Assembly (NCBI GenBank): GCA_937924505.1
Contig: CALDSR010000031.1
Span: forward strand, 1 to 52,944
DNA: 52,944 bases
From: an uncultured Granulosicoccus sp.
GTDB taxonomy: Bacteria > Pseudomonadota > Gammaproteobacteria > Granulosicoccales > Granulosicoccaceae
Reading direction: 5' to 3'
The notes under the pieces were generated by a model that was given only the letters and a program-made list of their open reading frames with translations, was not told where the DNA came from and did no database searches. Below are positions 43,960 through 52,395 of this stretch, in pieces (within the stretch, counting starts at the first letter, position 1; every line of letters starts with the position of its first letter). Made by a program: the position numbers and the translations under genes.

Positions 43960-44940
43960 TCAGGCGAACCCCGGCCAGGCATCAGCCGCCTGAGTGATGA
44001 CATCAAGCTCATCATCGTCTAGCTCCAGTGTCCCGGCGATCGCATTAGCCTTCGCTTGATCCACGTCGCGCGTACCGACAAGCACATGGCTGACACCCTT
44101 TTGCTTCAATGTCCAGGCAAGTACGAGTTGTTCAGTGGTGACGCCACGGTCGCGGGAGAGAGCCTTGATGGGTGCCAACACAGCTTGAACCGCATTCAGA
44201 ACCTTGGGTGCAAAGCGCGGGTTGTTGATACGTAAGTCACCTTCCTTGAACTCCCGCTTGGCGTCGATCCTGCCGGTTAACAGGCCTTGAGCGATCGGTG
44301 AATAACATAGAAATGAAAGCCCTCGATTTGCACAGACGGGTAGATTTTGCTCGTCCTGTTCGCGATCCAACAAGCTGTAACGTTCCTGATCAGACGCGAT
44401 TCCGCCAAGCGCGAACGCTTCTTCGAGACTGGCAGCGTCCGAATTGCAAAATCCCCAAGCGCGAATCTTGCCGCTCGCCTTACATTGTTCAAGTGTTGCA
44501 ACAACTTCAGCAATCGGGGTCATCTTGTCAGGCCAGTGTGTCTGGTACAAATCAATGTAGTCGGTTCCAAGGCGTTCAAGACTCGCGTCAAGCTCCTGCA
44601 TTATCGACTGCGCCGCGAGCGTTCGATATACGCGTTTGCCATCACCTTCATAATGAAGAATATCGGATTCGATATCCCAACGAAGGCCACACTTGCTCGC
44701 GAGAACAATCTCATCGCGAGGACGACCGACGATGGCCTTACCGACCAATTCTTCCGACAAGCCAAAACCGTAAACGGCGGCCGTGTCGATAAAATTCACC
44801 CCCACATCGAGCGCTGCTTGAATGGACGCGATCGAATCGTTGGCATCAGTACCACCCCACTTCCAGCCACCTATGGCCCAGGCGCCGAAGGAAACCACCG
44901 AAGCTTCGATGTCGGATTGACCCAATGGGCGTTTTTTCAT
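43960..44940 (-). CDS. Aldo/keto reductase
   Basis: This 326-aa protein shows the AKR catalytic set: Asp and Tyr in FIDTAAVYGFG, Lys in SKCG, and His in QTHWPD. The C-terminus carries the NADPH-binding segment (LVGTRDVDQAKANA). It reduces an aldehyde or ketone with NADPH; the substrate is unknown. It is 4 bp downstream of the aspartoacylase-like gene, so it is likely the last gene of the rimB-rimK operon. Confidence 0.92.
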   Translation of the reverse strand: MKKRPLGQSDIEASVVSFGAWAIGGWKWGGTDANDSIASIQAALDVGVNFIDTAAVYGFGLSEELVGKAIVGRPRDEIVLASKCGLRWDIESDILHYEGDGKRVYRTLAAQSIMQELDASLERLGTDYIDLYQTHWPDKMTPIAEVVATLEQCKASGKIRAWGFCNSDAASLEEAFALGGIASDQERYSLLDREQDEQNLPVCANRGLSFLCYSPIAQGLLTGRIDAKREFKEGDLRINNPRFAPKVLNAVQAVLAPIKALSRDRGVTTEQLVLAWTLKQKGVSHVLVGTRDVDQAKANAIAGTLELDDDELDVITQAADAWPGFA

Positions 44941-44944
44941 GGTT

Positions 44945-45973
44945 TTACTTCAATCGTTTGATGACAGGTTGTTCGTACTCTTGATGGAAGTCTTTCACCG
45001 CTTTCTCTGCGGTACCCACCGAAGACGTAGTTGCGACGTGATACAACGCTTCGCCCTCATGAACCAGCGGCAATTTAGTGATGCCAATCAGGACACCGGA
45101 CACCTCGCTGACCACTGACTGCTCGGCTTCTCCAAATGGATCAGATATATAACCGATGATATCACCGCTATTCACAACGCCGCCCAAGCGAATTCGCGAT
45201 CGCAGGATGCCGCTTTGAGGCGCTCGCATCCAGACGCTGTTGTTCGCGACCCAGGACTTGGATTTTCTTTCCTTGATCTTCGACGGCGGTAACATTCCAA
45301 GGTGGCGCATAACGCGCAAGATGCCTTGAAGACCAGCCCGAATGGCAAGATCGTCAAAGCGTAATGCTTCGCCCGCTTCGTACAAGAGCACAGGCAACTC
45401 ACCCGCCGCTTCTCGCAAGGTGCCAGTACGTGTTGGTGAGTCAAGAATGATTGGCGGTGAAAACGCTTCAGCAATATCCAGAAGTGCCGGATGCAGATCC
45501 AGATCAACGCGAATCTGTGGCAGGTTGGCCCGGCCTTCTGCGGCAGTGTGTAGATCGATGCCATGTGTGCATTTACCGATTATCTCACTCACCAGAGTAT
45601 CCGCCAACCTCGCCGCCATGGAGCCCCGCTCTGAACCTGGGAACGAACGATTGAGATCGCGGCGATCGGGTAGGTAACGGGATTGAGACACAAAGCCATA
45701 CACATTGACGACGGGCACCGCGATCAAGGTACCAGACAGACGTCGCAATGCTTTGGTCGCCAACAACCGTCGAATGATTTCTATGCCATTGATTTCGTCG
45801 CCATGAATCGCGGCGGTAACAAACATGACTGGACCCGCTTGCCTGCCATTGATGACATGCACCGGCATTGCGACCGAAGTGTGCGTGTACAACGGCGGCA
45901 ATGGCAGATCGACATATAGTCGCTCACCCGGATTTATCGTGACGTCACCAATCGTGATAGGCGAATTCTTCAA
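44945..45973 (-). CDS. Succinylglutamate desuccinylase/aspartoacylase-family zinc carboxypeptidase
   Basis: This 342-aa protein has an M14-like fold with the zinc site HGDE in [18 protein letters not shown] and the His of [11 protein letters not shown], plus a substrate-binding R in the [17 protein letters not shown] stretch and a C-terminal beta-barrel domain (about 240-340). It would cleave an N-acyl or glutamyl-type amide. Its ATG overlaps the rimK stop by 4 nt, so it is coupled to the RimK ligase. A plausible role is trimming glutamate that RimK adds, or processing the same substrate. Confidence 0.9.
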   Translation of the reverse strand: MKNSPITIGDVTINPGERLYVDLPLPPLYTHTSVAMPVHVINGRQAGPVMFVTAAIHGDEINGIEIIRRLLATKALRRLSGTLIAVPVVNVYGFVSQSRYLPDRRDLNRSFPGSERGSMAARLADTLVSEIIGKCTHGIDLHTAAEGRANLPQIRVDLDLHPALLDIAEAFSPPIILDSPTRTGTLREAAGELPVLLYEAGEALRFDDLAIRAGLQGILRVMRHLGMLPPSKIKERKSKSWVANNSVWMRAPQSGILRSRIRLGGVVNSGDIIGYISDPFGEAEQSVVSEVSGVLIGITKLPLVHEGEALYHVATTSSVGTAEKAVKDFHQEYEQPVIKRLK

Positions 45974-46878
45974 CCCTTACTTCCTTTCGTTTTGGTGTTT
46001 CCGGGCCGCGCATTCTTCTCGAGCTGAGAAATTATGATCCCGGCAACGTCCTTGCCACTGGCTGTTTCAATCCCCTCGAGTCCGGGTGAGGAGTTAACCT
46101 CCATGACTAGCGGACCACGCTCCGAACGTAAAAGATCAACCCCGGCAACCGTCAGACCCAATACCTTTGCCGAGCTTACCGCTGTCGCCCGTTCTTCAGG
46201 CGTGATCTTGACAAGACTTGCCGATCCGCCGCGATGCAGGTTGGAACGAAACTCCCCTTCTGCCGCTTGTCGCTTCATGGCTGCGACCACCTTGCCTCCG
46301 ACCACCAGACAGCGAATGTCCGAACCGCCAGCCTCCTCGATGAACTCCTGAACCAGGATATTGGCATGTAAGCCCATGAAGGCTTCGATAACCGATTCAG
46401 CCGCTTTGTTAGTTTCGGCCAGCACCACACCGATACCTTGTGTCCCTTCGAGCAACTTGATGACCAGTGGCGCACCACCGACCATCTTGATCAGATCCTT
46501 GGTATCACCGGGCTTGTTTGCAAATCCTGTGATCGGCAGTCCGATGCCCTTACGGCTCAGAAGCTGCAACGATCGAAGTTTGTCACGTGAACGCGCCAGA
46601 GCAACGGACTCGATCAATGTGTACACATCCATCATTTCAAACTGACGAAGTACGGCAGTGCCATAGGCAGTTACCGAGGCACCAATGCGTGGGATCACTG
46701 CATCAAAGTCACTCAGTGCATTACCTTCGAGATGAACACTGGGTTTGCGCGAGACAATATTCATGTAACAACGAAGAACGTCGATGACATGGACTTCGTG
46801 ACCGCGTTCCTCAGCGGCTTGAATCAATCGACGGGTGGAATACAGGCGACGATTTCGCGACAGAATGGCAATCTTCAT
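45970..46878 (-). CDS. rimK: RimK-type ATP-grasp glutamate ligase
   Basis: This 302-aa protein matches RimK from end to end: [18 protein letters not shown] at the start, [23 protein letters not shown]-grasp region [37 protein letters not shown], and the metal-binding [14 protein letters not shown]. RimK adds glutamates to the C-terminus of ribosomal protein S6 in E. coli, and can also make poly-glutamate. In Pseudomonas it works with RimA and RimB. Here it is flanked by rimB (ATGA overlap in front) and the aspartoacylase-like gene (ATGA overlap behind). No rimA-like gene is evident nearby. Confidence 0.95.
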   Translation of the reverse strand: MKIAILSRNRRLYSTRRLIQAAEERGHEVHVIDVLRCYMNIVSRKPSVHLEGNALSDFDAVIPRIGASVTAYGTAVLRQFEMMDVYTLIESVALARSRDKLRSLQLLSRKGIGLPITGFANKPGDTKDLIKMVGGAPLVIKLLEGTQGIGVVLAETNKAAESVIEAFMGLHANILVQEFIEEAGGSDIRCLVVGGKVVAAMKRQAAEGEFRSNLHRGGSASLVKITPEERATAVSSAKVLGLTVAGVDLLRSERGPLVMEVNSSPGLEGIETASGKDVAGIIISQLEKNARPGNTKTKGSKG

Positions 46879-47381
46879 GAGAGCGACTCGGTGATATCCG
46901 CATACAGGGCACGGGCGTCCAGCTTGCCCGCGAGATATGATTTGGCGGGGTTGACATGAATGTTCGGAACCAGTGCAGTCCGTCCAAGCAACATACGGAA
47001 CAGCATATTGTGCCGCTCAGTCAATGTGAGTTCTATGGTTCTGATCAAATCACCGATCTGAACACGAGTTTCTACAAAAATGCGATCTTCGGTGTGACCA
47101 CCAGAGTCTGTGACGCGACGATTGTCAATGACTCGCGCTTTACAACGTTTTATGACTTTTTGGTTCCGTTGCAATGGCTGTACGGAAAAGCTGACCCACT
47201 CACCACCTGGGCCTGTGTCTTTTTGAATATCGAAAGCATGCAACGCAGAGGTACGCGCTCCGGTGTCCACCTTGGCTTTGACTGCAGGTAATTCCAACTC
47301 AGGAAAACTGACCCACTCCCGCCATCCAAGCACCCGCATTTTGTTGTCATCGGGAGCCGCTGAAACAGCTGTTTCTCGCAT
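46875..47381 (-). CDS. rimB: RimB, retropepsin-like ATP-dependent zinc protease family
   Basis: This 168-aa protein has the retropepsin-like motif DTGART with Asp39 ([13 protein letters not shown]) and the closing [15 protein letters not shown], diagnostic of RimB. It is listed in databases as an ATP-dependent zinc protease, though the fold is aspartic-protease-like. RimB is thought to modify RimK action on S6. It is first in the rimB-rimK-aspartoacylase-aldo/keto reductase chain, with a 4-nt overlap with rimK. An internal ATG at codon 15 is a possible alternative start. Confidence 0.93.
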   Translation of the reverse strand: MRETAVSAAPDDNKMRVLGWREWVSFPELELPAVKAKVDTGARTSALHAFDIQKDTGPGGEWVSFSVQPLQRNQKVIKRCKARVIDNRRVTDSGGHTEDRIFVETRVQIGDLIRTIELTLTERHNMLFRMLLGRTALVPNIHVNPAKSYLAGKLDARALYADITESLS

Positions 47382-47451
47382 TCTGGGCTTCGCCTCGTAT
47401 CCAAAACGCTATTCTCTCATGCAAGCCATGAGCCTGCATAATCGCGCGTCG

Positions 47452-47832
47452 TTAACTTGGCGCCGTGTGTTCGGCAGTGTCAGACGTTGATCGGGCAAAG
47501 GCGACTGGCAGCGCGAACAAGGAGACAAACAGGGCGATCATCATACCCATACCCTCGCGCGCACTTTCGGTTTCCCAAAACACTTCGGTTTTCCAGAAAT
47601 TTGGATCCTCAGGCCAATAAATCCACACCCCGAGCGCAAAACCCGAAATTATCAGCAACAGAAGCATTTTGCCCATTGGCTGTCGCAAGACAGTCGGGCA
47701 CCAGTTCGAGAACAGCAGGATAAACGCCGCAAGCGTGTAGATGAACGCCCACCAGATGCCGTCCGGATCGTTGTATTGTACGACGGCGAAGACAATCATC
47801 AGAACAGACAACACAAATCGTAATATCTTCAT
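47452..47832 (-). CDS. TMEM220-family membrane protein
   Basis: This 126-aa protein has four predicted membrane helices (about 4-18, 27-44, 57-72 and 94-112) and the family motif FAVVQYNDPDG-WW near the first loop. The TMEM220 family has no established function. It stands alone, 70 bp upstream of rimB on the same strand, and divergent from the cyclase gene, whose long frame overlaps it if the earliest start is used. Confidence 0.85.
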   Translation of the reverse strand: MKILRFVLSVLMIVFAVVQYNDPDGIWWAFIYTLAAFILLFSNWCPTVLRQPMGKMLLLLIISGFALGVWIYWPEDPNFWKTEVFWETESAREGMGMMIALFVSLFALPVAFARSTSDTAEHTAPS

Positions 47833-47914
47833 CGAGAGATCAACAGCTTATGCCAGTTTCTGGCACGAATATATCATCGTCATCGAGTCTCTCGATTCTT
47901 CTTTTTTGAATTTG

Positions 47915-49144
47915 ATGATCTCCAACGCGATCAGCGCGGCATCGACAGCAATTGAAGCCCGTTTGGACTCCGGCGTCGGTACCGAAACCGTATGGCAGGA
48001 ATTCTCCGTACCTTACACATTCCCGGTCATATTCACGCGTGAGTTGTTCGCGCCTGCCAACCCGGTACTCAGAGACGTCTTGTGTCGCCACGAAAGCGAC
48101 AAAAAGCACCGCATCATCATGTTTATCGACGCCGGCGTGGTCAGTGGCAAACCCGATATTCTCCAAGAGATCAAAAAATACGCTGACACATACGCCAACA
48201 GCATCGATCTCACTTGCCCCCCAATTCAGGTTGCAGCCGGTGAAACGATAAAATCCGAAACCGACAATCTCACGCCTATCCGAGAGCATGTCGCCAAGCA
48301 CAATATTGATCGCCATTCGTTCGTTATCGCCATTGGCGGCGGAGCGGTACTTGACGCAGTCGGCTATGTCGCGGCAACTGCGCATCGTGGCATTCGCCAT
48401 ATTCGAATTCCAACGACCGTGCTTGCACAGAACGACAGTGGTGTTGGCGTGAAAAATGGCATCAACCAGTTCAACCAGAAAAACTACCTGGGTACCTTTT
48501 GCCCACCTTTTGCTGTACTTAACGACAGCAAGTTGTTGGACACGCTTCCGGAGCGTGAAAAGCTCGCCGGGATGGCCGAGGCGATCAAAGTAGCTTTGAT
48601 TCGTGACAAGGATTTCTTCGCCTGGCTTGAAAACAACGTCGACGCCCTGAAAGTCTTTTCAACTGAACCACTCGGCTACCTCATCAAACGTTGTGCCGTA
48701 TTGCATATGCGGCAAATCGGTCAGGGTGGGGATCCATTTGAGCTCGGCAGCGCCCGTCCGCTGGACTTCGGACACTGGGCGGCTCATCGCCTCGAAACAA
48801 TGTCAGCTCATCGTCTGCGTCACGGCGAAGCGGTCGCAATCGGCATTGCGCTAGACGTGCGTTACGCGGTGTTGGCTGGACTTCTCGATGCGGCAAATGA
48901 ACATCGCATCACACATCTGATGAAAAATCTTGGCTTCGCCTTGTGGGACGACGTGCTCGACAAACGCGCTGCCAATGGTCAACGTGAGGTTCTAGCCGGG
49001 CTTGAGCATTTCCGCGCACATCTTGGTGGAGAACTTACCATTACCTTGCTATCCGATATTGGAGCCAGTGTCGATGTTCACGCTATGGATAATGATCTCC
49101 TTGATCAGGCCATTTCCGACCTTCAGAATGCCGTAACAGCATAA
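47915..49144 (+). CDS. 3-dehydroquinate synthase-like sugar phosphate cyclase (EboD-like)
   Basis: I use ATG 47915 (409 aa); an earlier in-frame ATG at 47741 would run through the divergent TMEM220 gene. The protein belongs to the sugar phosphate cyclase superfamily: NAD site AIGGGAVLDAVGYVAAT, then IPTTVLAQNDSGVGVKNGINQFNQKNYLGTFCPPFAV, and the zinc-site segment GMAEAIKVALIRD with later HWAAHRLE and LRHGEAVAIG. The extended N-terminus and the KNGINQFNQ loop are unlike normal AroB and resemble EboD-type proteins. No other ebo genes are near. It may make a secondary-metabolite cyclitol in place of, or besides, dehydroquinate. Confidence 0.85.
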   Translation: MISNAISAASTAIEARLDSGVGTETVWQEFSVPYTFPVIFTRELFAPANPVLRDVLCRHESDKKHRIIMFIDAGVVSGKPDILQEIKKYADTYANSIDLTCPPIQVAAGETIKSETDNLTPIREHVAKHNIDRHSFVIAIGGGAVLDAVGYVAATAHRGIRHIRIPTTVLAQNDSGVGVKNGINQFNQKNYLGTFCPPFAVLNDSKLLDTLPEREKLAGMAEAIKVALIRDKDFFAWLENNVDALKVFSTEPLGYLIKRCAVLHMRQIGQGGDPFELGSARPLDFGHWAAHRLETMSAHRLRHGEAVAIGIALDVRYAVLAGLLDAANEHRITHLMKNLGFALWDDVLDKRAANGQREVLAGLEHFRAHLGGELTITLLSDIGASVDVHAMDNDLLDQAISDLQNAVTA

Positions 49145-49269
49145 AACTCAACGGCGACAGGCCAATCTTGATCCGGACCTGCAGGTACCGATCACTGCTT
49201 GAAGAAAATCAGTAAAGCCCCTTGCTCTGCTACCCTTGAGGGCCTGTAGAACGCCAACCGATACTTATT

Positions 49270-51120
49270 ATGGATAATCCGTTGTTAGCGATCGCAGGGC
49301 TCGCTGCTCTGTGCGGTGCCTGCCAATGGCTGGCCTGGTATTTCAATCTCCCTTCCATTCTGCTTTTGCTGGGCGCTGGCGTCATTGCAGGCCCAATACT
49401 CGGATGGGTGGATGCCGATGCCTGGCTCGGCGATGCACTATTTCCGTTTGTGTCCTTCGCCGTAGCAATCATTCTGTTTGAAGGCGGATTAACGCTCAAA
49501 TTCAAAGATATCAGTGGTCACGGCGCGGTGGTGACACGGTTGATCACCGTGGGTGTGCTGATCACATGGGCATTGCTCACGATTACGGTGCATTACGTAT
49601 TTGATTTGTCGTGGTCTCTGTCACTTATTTTCGGCTCGATCGCTGTGGTCAGTGGACCGACGGTCGTCAAACCCTTACTCCGTGCCGTGCGACCTTCCAA
49701 CAAGGTTGGTCATATTCTGCACTGGGAAGGCATCCTGATCGACCCTATCGGCGTTTTCCTCGCGTTGCTCGTGTTCGATTTCGTGGTATTGGATTTGCCC
49801 GGTAACGGTTGGCAGTACATCGCATTCATATTGATCAAACTGATTGTGATTGGCACCGTGATCGGTATCTCGGCAGGCTATGCAACGGCAGCGGTACTGC
49901 GTCGCTATTGGGTACCAGACTATCTGGTTAACGTATTGACATTGATCGTCGTGCTTTCAGCGTTTGCCATATCGGAATCTCTGCAACACGAATCCGGGCT
50001 TCTGGCAGTCACGATCATGGGTGTATGGCTAGCCAATACCAAGGGCTTGCATGTTGATGAGATCTTGCACTTCAAAGAAGATTTGAGTGTCTTGCTTATT
50101 TCGGTGCTGTTTATCTTGTTGGCGTCTCGCCTGGATCTTTCACTGATACCACAGTACGGGATTCAAATAATTGCGTTGTTGTTCATCGCTCAATTCATTA
50201 TCAGGCCATTGAATGCCTTTGTCTGTACTGCTCGATCAGGCTTGAGCTTTGCAGAACGCTTCTTTATTGGCTGGATATCTCCAAGAGGAATCGTGGCCGC
50301 TGCCGTATCCTCATTGTTCGTCTTGCGCCTGCTGGAGGTTGGTGTACCTCAGGCGGAGTTACTTGTGCCTCTCACGTTCAGTTTGATTATCGGTACCGTC
50401 GTTTTTCAAAGCCTGACGTCCAAGGCGGTTGCGGACAAGTTAGGTATCAGCAACCCGGTACCCAATGGCGTTCTGTTCGTGGGTGCAAACGAAATATCAC
50501 TACCACTGGCAAAAGTACTACGAGAACAGTCAATCAAGGTGCTTCTGTCGGATACCTCATGGAGTAATGTACGGGCTGCAAGACAAGCAGGGTTCGAGGC
50601 GTATCACGGCAATCCGACCTCTGGCCATGCATCTGAGAATCTCGATCTGCAAGGCATCGGCAACCTGATCTCGGTTTCATCCAATCGAGATACCAATGCG
50701 CTGACTGGCATGCATTTTCGTCGCGAGTTCGGTACCAATTCGGTATTCACGCTGGAAGGCGCTTCGGATGACGAAGCTTATGAGCGTTTTGACACAGCCA
50801 ATCGCAATCGAGCAAATCCCTTATTCGATGGCGCTTTGTCACATAGCCGTTTGCGCAAGCGCATTCGTAACGGCGAATTTATAACGATTGAAATACCCGA
50901 CACTGGTAAAAAATCGGATGAAGCAAAAAATCCAGATGGACCACAACAGTCCGAAGCGGAAAAGTCGAGCACTAACAACTACGCAAAATATGGCGTCTCA
51001 GAAAGTGATCTGCCGCTGTTCGCCATAAGCGATGACCGCAAGCTGCATATCTATGGCGCCGGAGACACGGTAACGCTAAAGCCTGGGTGGAAATTGATTG
51101 TACTCAGAACGGAGGAGTAA
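49270..51120 (+). CDS. CPA-family cation:proton antiporter with C-terminal RCK/TrkA-N-like domain
   Basis: This 616-aa protein has about 12 membrane helices (about 4-395) with family segments SFAVAIILFEGGLTLKF, SGPTVVKPLLRAV and ILHWEGILIDPIGVFLALL. A soluble C-terminal part (about 400-616) starts NPVPNGVLFVGANEISLPLAKVL, a TrkA-N/RCK-like nucleotide-binding fold, with a charged low-complexity stretch near 545-575. It exchanges Na+ or K+ for protons in the inner membrane; the RCK-like domain should sense nucleotides or ions. It is convergent with ppa. Confidence 0.92.
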   Translation: MDNPLLAIAGLAALCGACQWLAWYFNLPSILLLLGAGVIAGPILGWVDADAWLGDALFPFVSFAVAIILFEGGLTLKFKDISGHGAVVTRLITVGVLITWALLTITVHYVFDLSWSLSLIFGSIAVVSGPTVVKPLLRAVRPSNKVGHILHWEGILIDPIGVFLALLVFDFVVLDLPGNGWQYIAFILIKLIVIGTVIGISAGYATAAVLRRYWVPDYLVNVLTLIVVLSAFAISESLQHESGLLAVTIMGVWLANTKGLHVDEILHFKEDLSVLLISVLFILLASRLDLSLIPQYGIQIIALLFIAQFIIRPLNAFVCTARSGLSFAERFFIGWISPRGIVAAAVSSLFVLRLLEVGVPQAELLVPLTFSLIIGTVVFQSLTSKAVADKLGISNPVPNGVLFVGANEISLPLAKVLREQSIKVLLSDTSWSNVRAARQAGFEAYHGNPTSGHASENLDLQGIGNLISVSSNRDTNALTGMHFRREFGTNSVFTLEGASDDEAYERFDTANRNRANPLFDGALSHSRLRKRIRNGEFITIEIPDTGKKSDEAKNPDGPQQSEAEKSSTNNYAKYGVSESDLPLFAISDDRKLHIYGAGDTVTLKPGWKLIVLRTEE

Positions 51121-51133
51121 CCAAACTCACTCG

Positions 51134-51160
51134 GTCTCTGTACGACCAGTCTCTGTACGA
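51134..51160. repeat. Short direct repeat between antiporter and ppa
   Basis: GTCTCTGTACGA occurs at 51134-51145 and again at 51149-51160, a 12-bp exact repeat with 15-bp period. It lies just after the antiporter stop codon. No function is apparent. Confidence 0.8.
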
Positions 51161-51183
51161 TACTGCGTCAACGAACCGGGCGA

Positions 51184-51213
51184 CTGTTTTGTTCTCAGCC
51201 AAGAGCAAAACAG
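51184..51213. terminator. Hairpin between the convergent antiporter and ppa genes
   Basis: CTGTTTTGTTCT (51184-51195) pairs with AGAGCAAAACAG (51202-51213) over 12 bp with one wobble pair; the loop is 6 nt. It lies in the 113-bp space between the two stop codons. It lacks a clean T-run but is well placed to end both transcripts. Confidence 0.5.
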
Positions 51214-51233
51214 CACGACCGGATTGAAATCTA

Positions 51234-51761
51234 TCAGGCTTTGGCCCGCTCGATACTTTCCAGGATCTGACGTTTGGCATCAGCCGCATTGGCCCAACCT
51301 TCTACCTCAACCCACTTACCCTTCTCCACTTCCTTGTAGCGAGTAAAAAAGTGAGCGATCTGCGCCTTGAGCAATTCTGGCAGCTCATCAACATCCTCGA
51401 TGTGATCGTACAGCGTCGTGAGCTTTTTCTTGGGTAATGCAATCAGCTTGGAATCCGGGCCGGCCTCGTCTTTCATATTGAGTACACCAACCGGGCGACA
51501 GGCGATAACACTGCCATGCACCAGTGGATAGGGAGTATGCACGAGCACATCGATCGGATCGCCATCTTCAGACAGAGTGTGCGGCACATAACCGTAGTTA
51601 CACGGATAAAACATGGGCGCCGCCATAAAGCGGTCAACCATTAACGTCCCACTGTCCTTGTCAATTTCGTACTTGACCGGGTCGGCGTTTGCAGGGATCT
51701 CAATGATAACATTGACCAGATCGGGCACATTCTCGCCCGGGTTCAACTTATCGAAGTTCAT
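51234..51761 (-). CDS. ppa: Inorganic pyrophosphatase (family I)
   Basis: This 175-aa protein has the standard length of bacterial family I enzymes, with the signature DGDPIDVLV and catalytic segments [19 protein letters not shown] and [10 protein letters not shown]. It hydrolyses pyrophosphate in the cytoplasm with Mg2+, driving biosynthesis. It is a separate unit; an unknown gene lies 119 bp upstream on the same strand. Confidence 0.97.
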   Translation of the reverse strand: MNFDKLNPGENVPDLVNVIIEIPANADPVKYEIDKDSGTLMVDRFMAAPMFYPCNYGYVPHTLSEDGDPIDVLVHTPYPLVHGSVIACRPVGVLNMKDEAGPDSKLIALPKKKLTTLYDHIEDVDELPELLKAQIAHFFTRYKEVEKGKWVEVEGWANAADAKRQILESIERAKA

Positions 51762-51880
51762 TCGAAAATCTCAGATTTAAAGGGAAATTGCTGCCTGCAG
51801 ATTGCAGGGTTAGGTCCAACACTCTGCAAATTATAGACCCAATTGGACGCCAGCCGATCGAGGGCTGATGCGATCGAGGC

Positions 51881-52321
51881 TCAAGAAAGACCGGCGGTCA
51901 GCTCTTCTATCTGGTCTTCGGTAAGCAGCTTGGCCAAAGCCCCTTGCTTGAAACCACTGCCACGGGAATTGATGATTTCCGGCAAAGCCACACCATTGTC
52001 CTTCATTCGTTTGCAGGCTGCGGCAACAGAACGACCGCCTCTGGCAGTCAGGGTGCCTTTCAATATGCGCACTGGCTCGCCGACTTCGACGGTTTCATCC
52101 TGACTGGTGGCCAAAACGACTTCGTCGATATTGGCCGACCAGCGGATACCATCACCATTACAGGCAATAATTTCATCACCTGCCTCGATTGCCAGGTAAT
52201 CACGCGCCAACGCACGGCTTTCACACGTAACCGGGTTGGCTATCGCAAGGCCACGGACCATGCCATGCTCAACGGTATCAACCTTTTGGGCAGTATTCAG
52301 GTACAACAGGTAAGTACTCAC
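51881..52321 (-). CDS. Hypothetical protein, unrecognised
   Basis: This 146-aa protein starts with GTG at 52321, with AAGG about 11 nt upstream. It has no signal peptide or membrane segment. The sequence has a possible beta-rich N-terminal half (residues 1-85, with CESRALARDYLAIEAGDEI) and a helical C-terminal half (about 90-146, with RGGRSVAAACKRMKDNG and KLLTEDQIEELT). No catalytic motif is visible. It is 119 bp ahead of ppa in the same direction but probably separately transcribed. Confidence 0.75.
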   Translation of the reverse strand: MSTYLLYLNTAQKVDTVEHGMVRGLAIANPVTCESRALARDYLAIEAGDEIIACNGDGIRWSANIDEVVLATSQDETVEVGEPVRILKGTLTARGGRSVAAACKRMKDNGVALPEIINSRGSGFKQGALAKLLTEDQIEELTAGLS

Positions 52322-52395
52322 AAAGGATGTACCTTGAAGCTATTTAGGTCCCTAGTTTAAAGGAAACACCGAAGAACGTCCAATCATCAGACAAG

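Noticed and set aside
47741..47914. Longer start of the cyclase gene
   Set aside because: It runs through the divergent TMEM220 coding region and adds a sequence unlike the family.
47840..48400. 186-aa leftward frame opposite the cyclase gene
   Set aside because: It is a shadow of the cyclase coding strand; it has no family resemblance.
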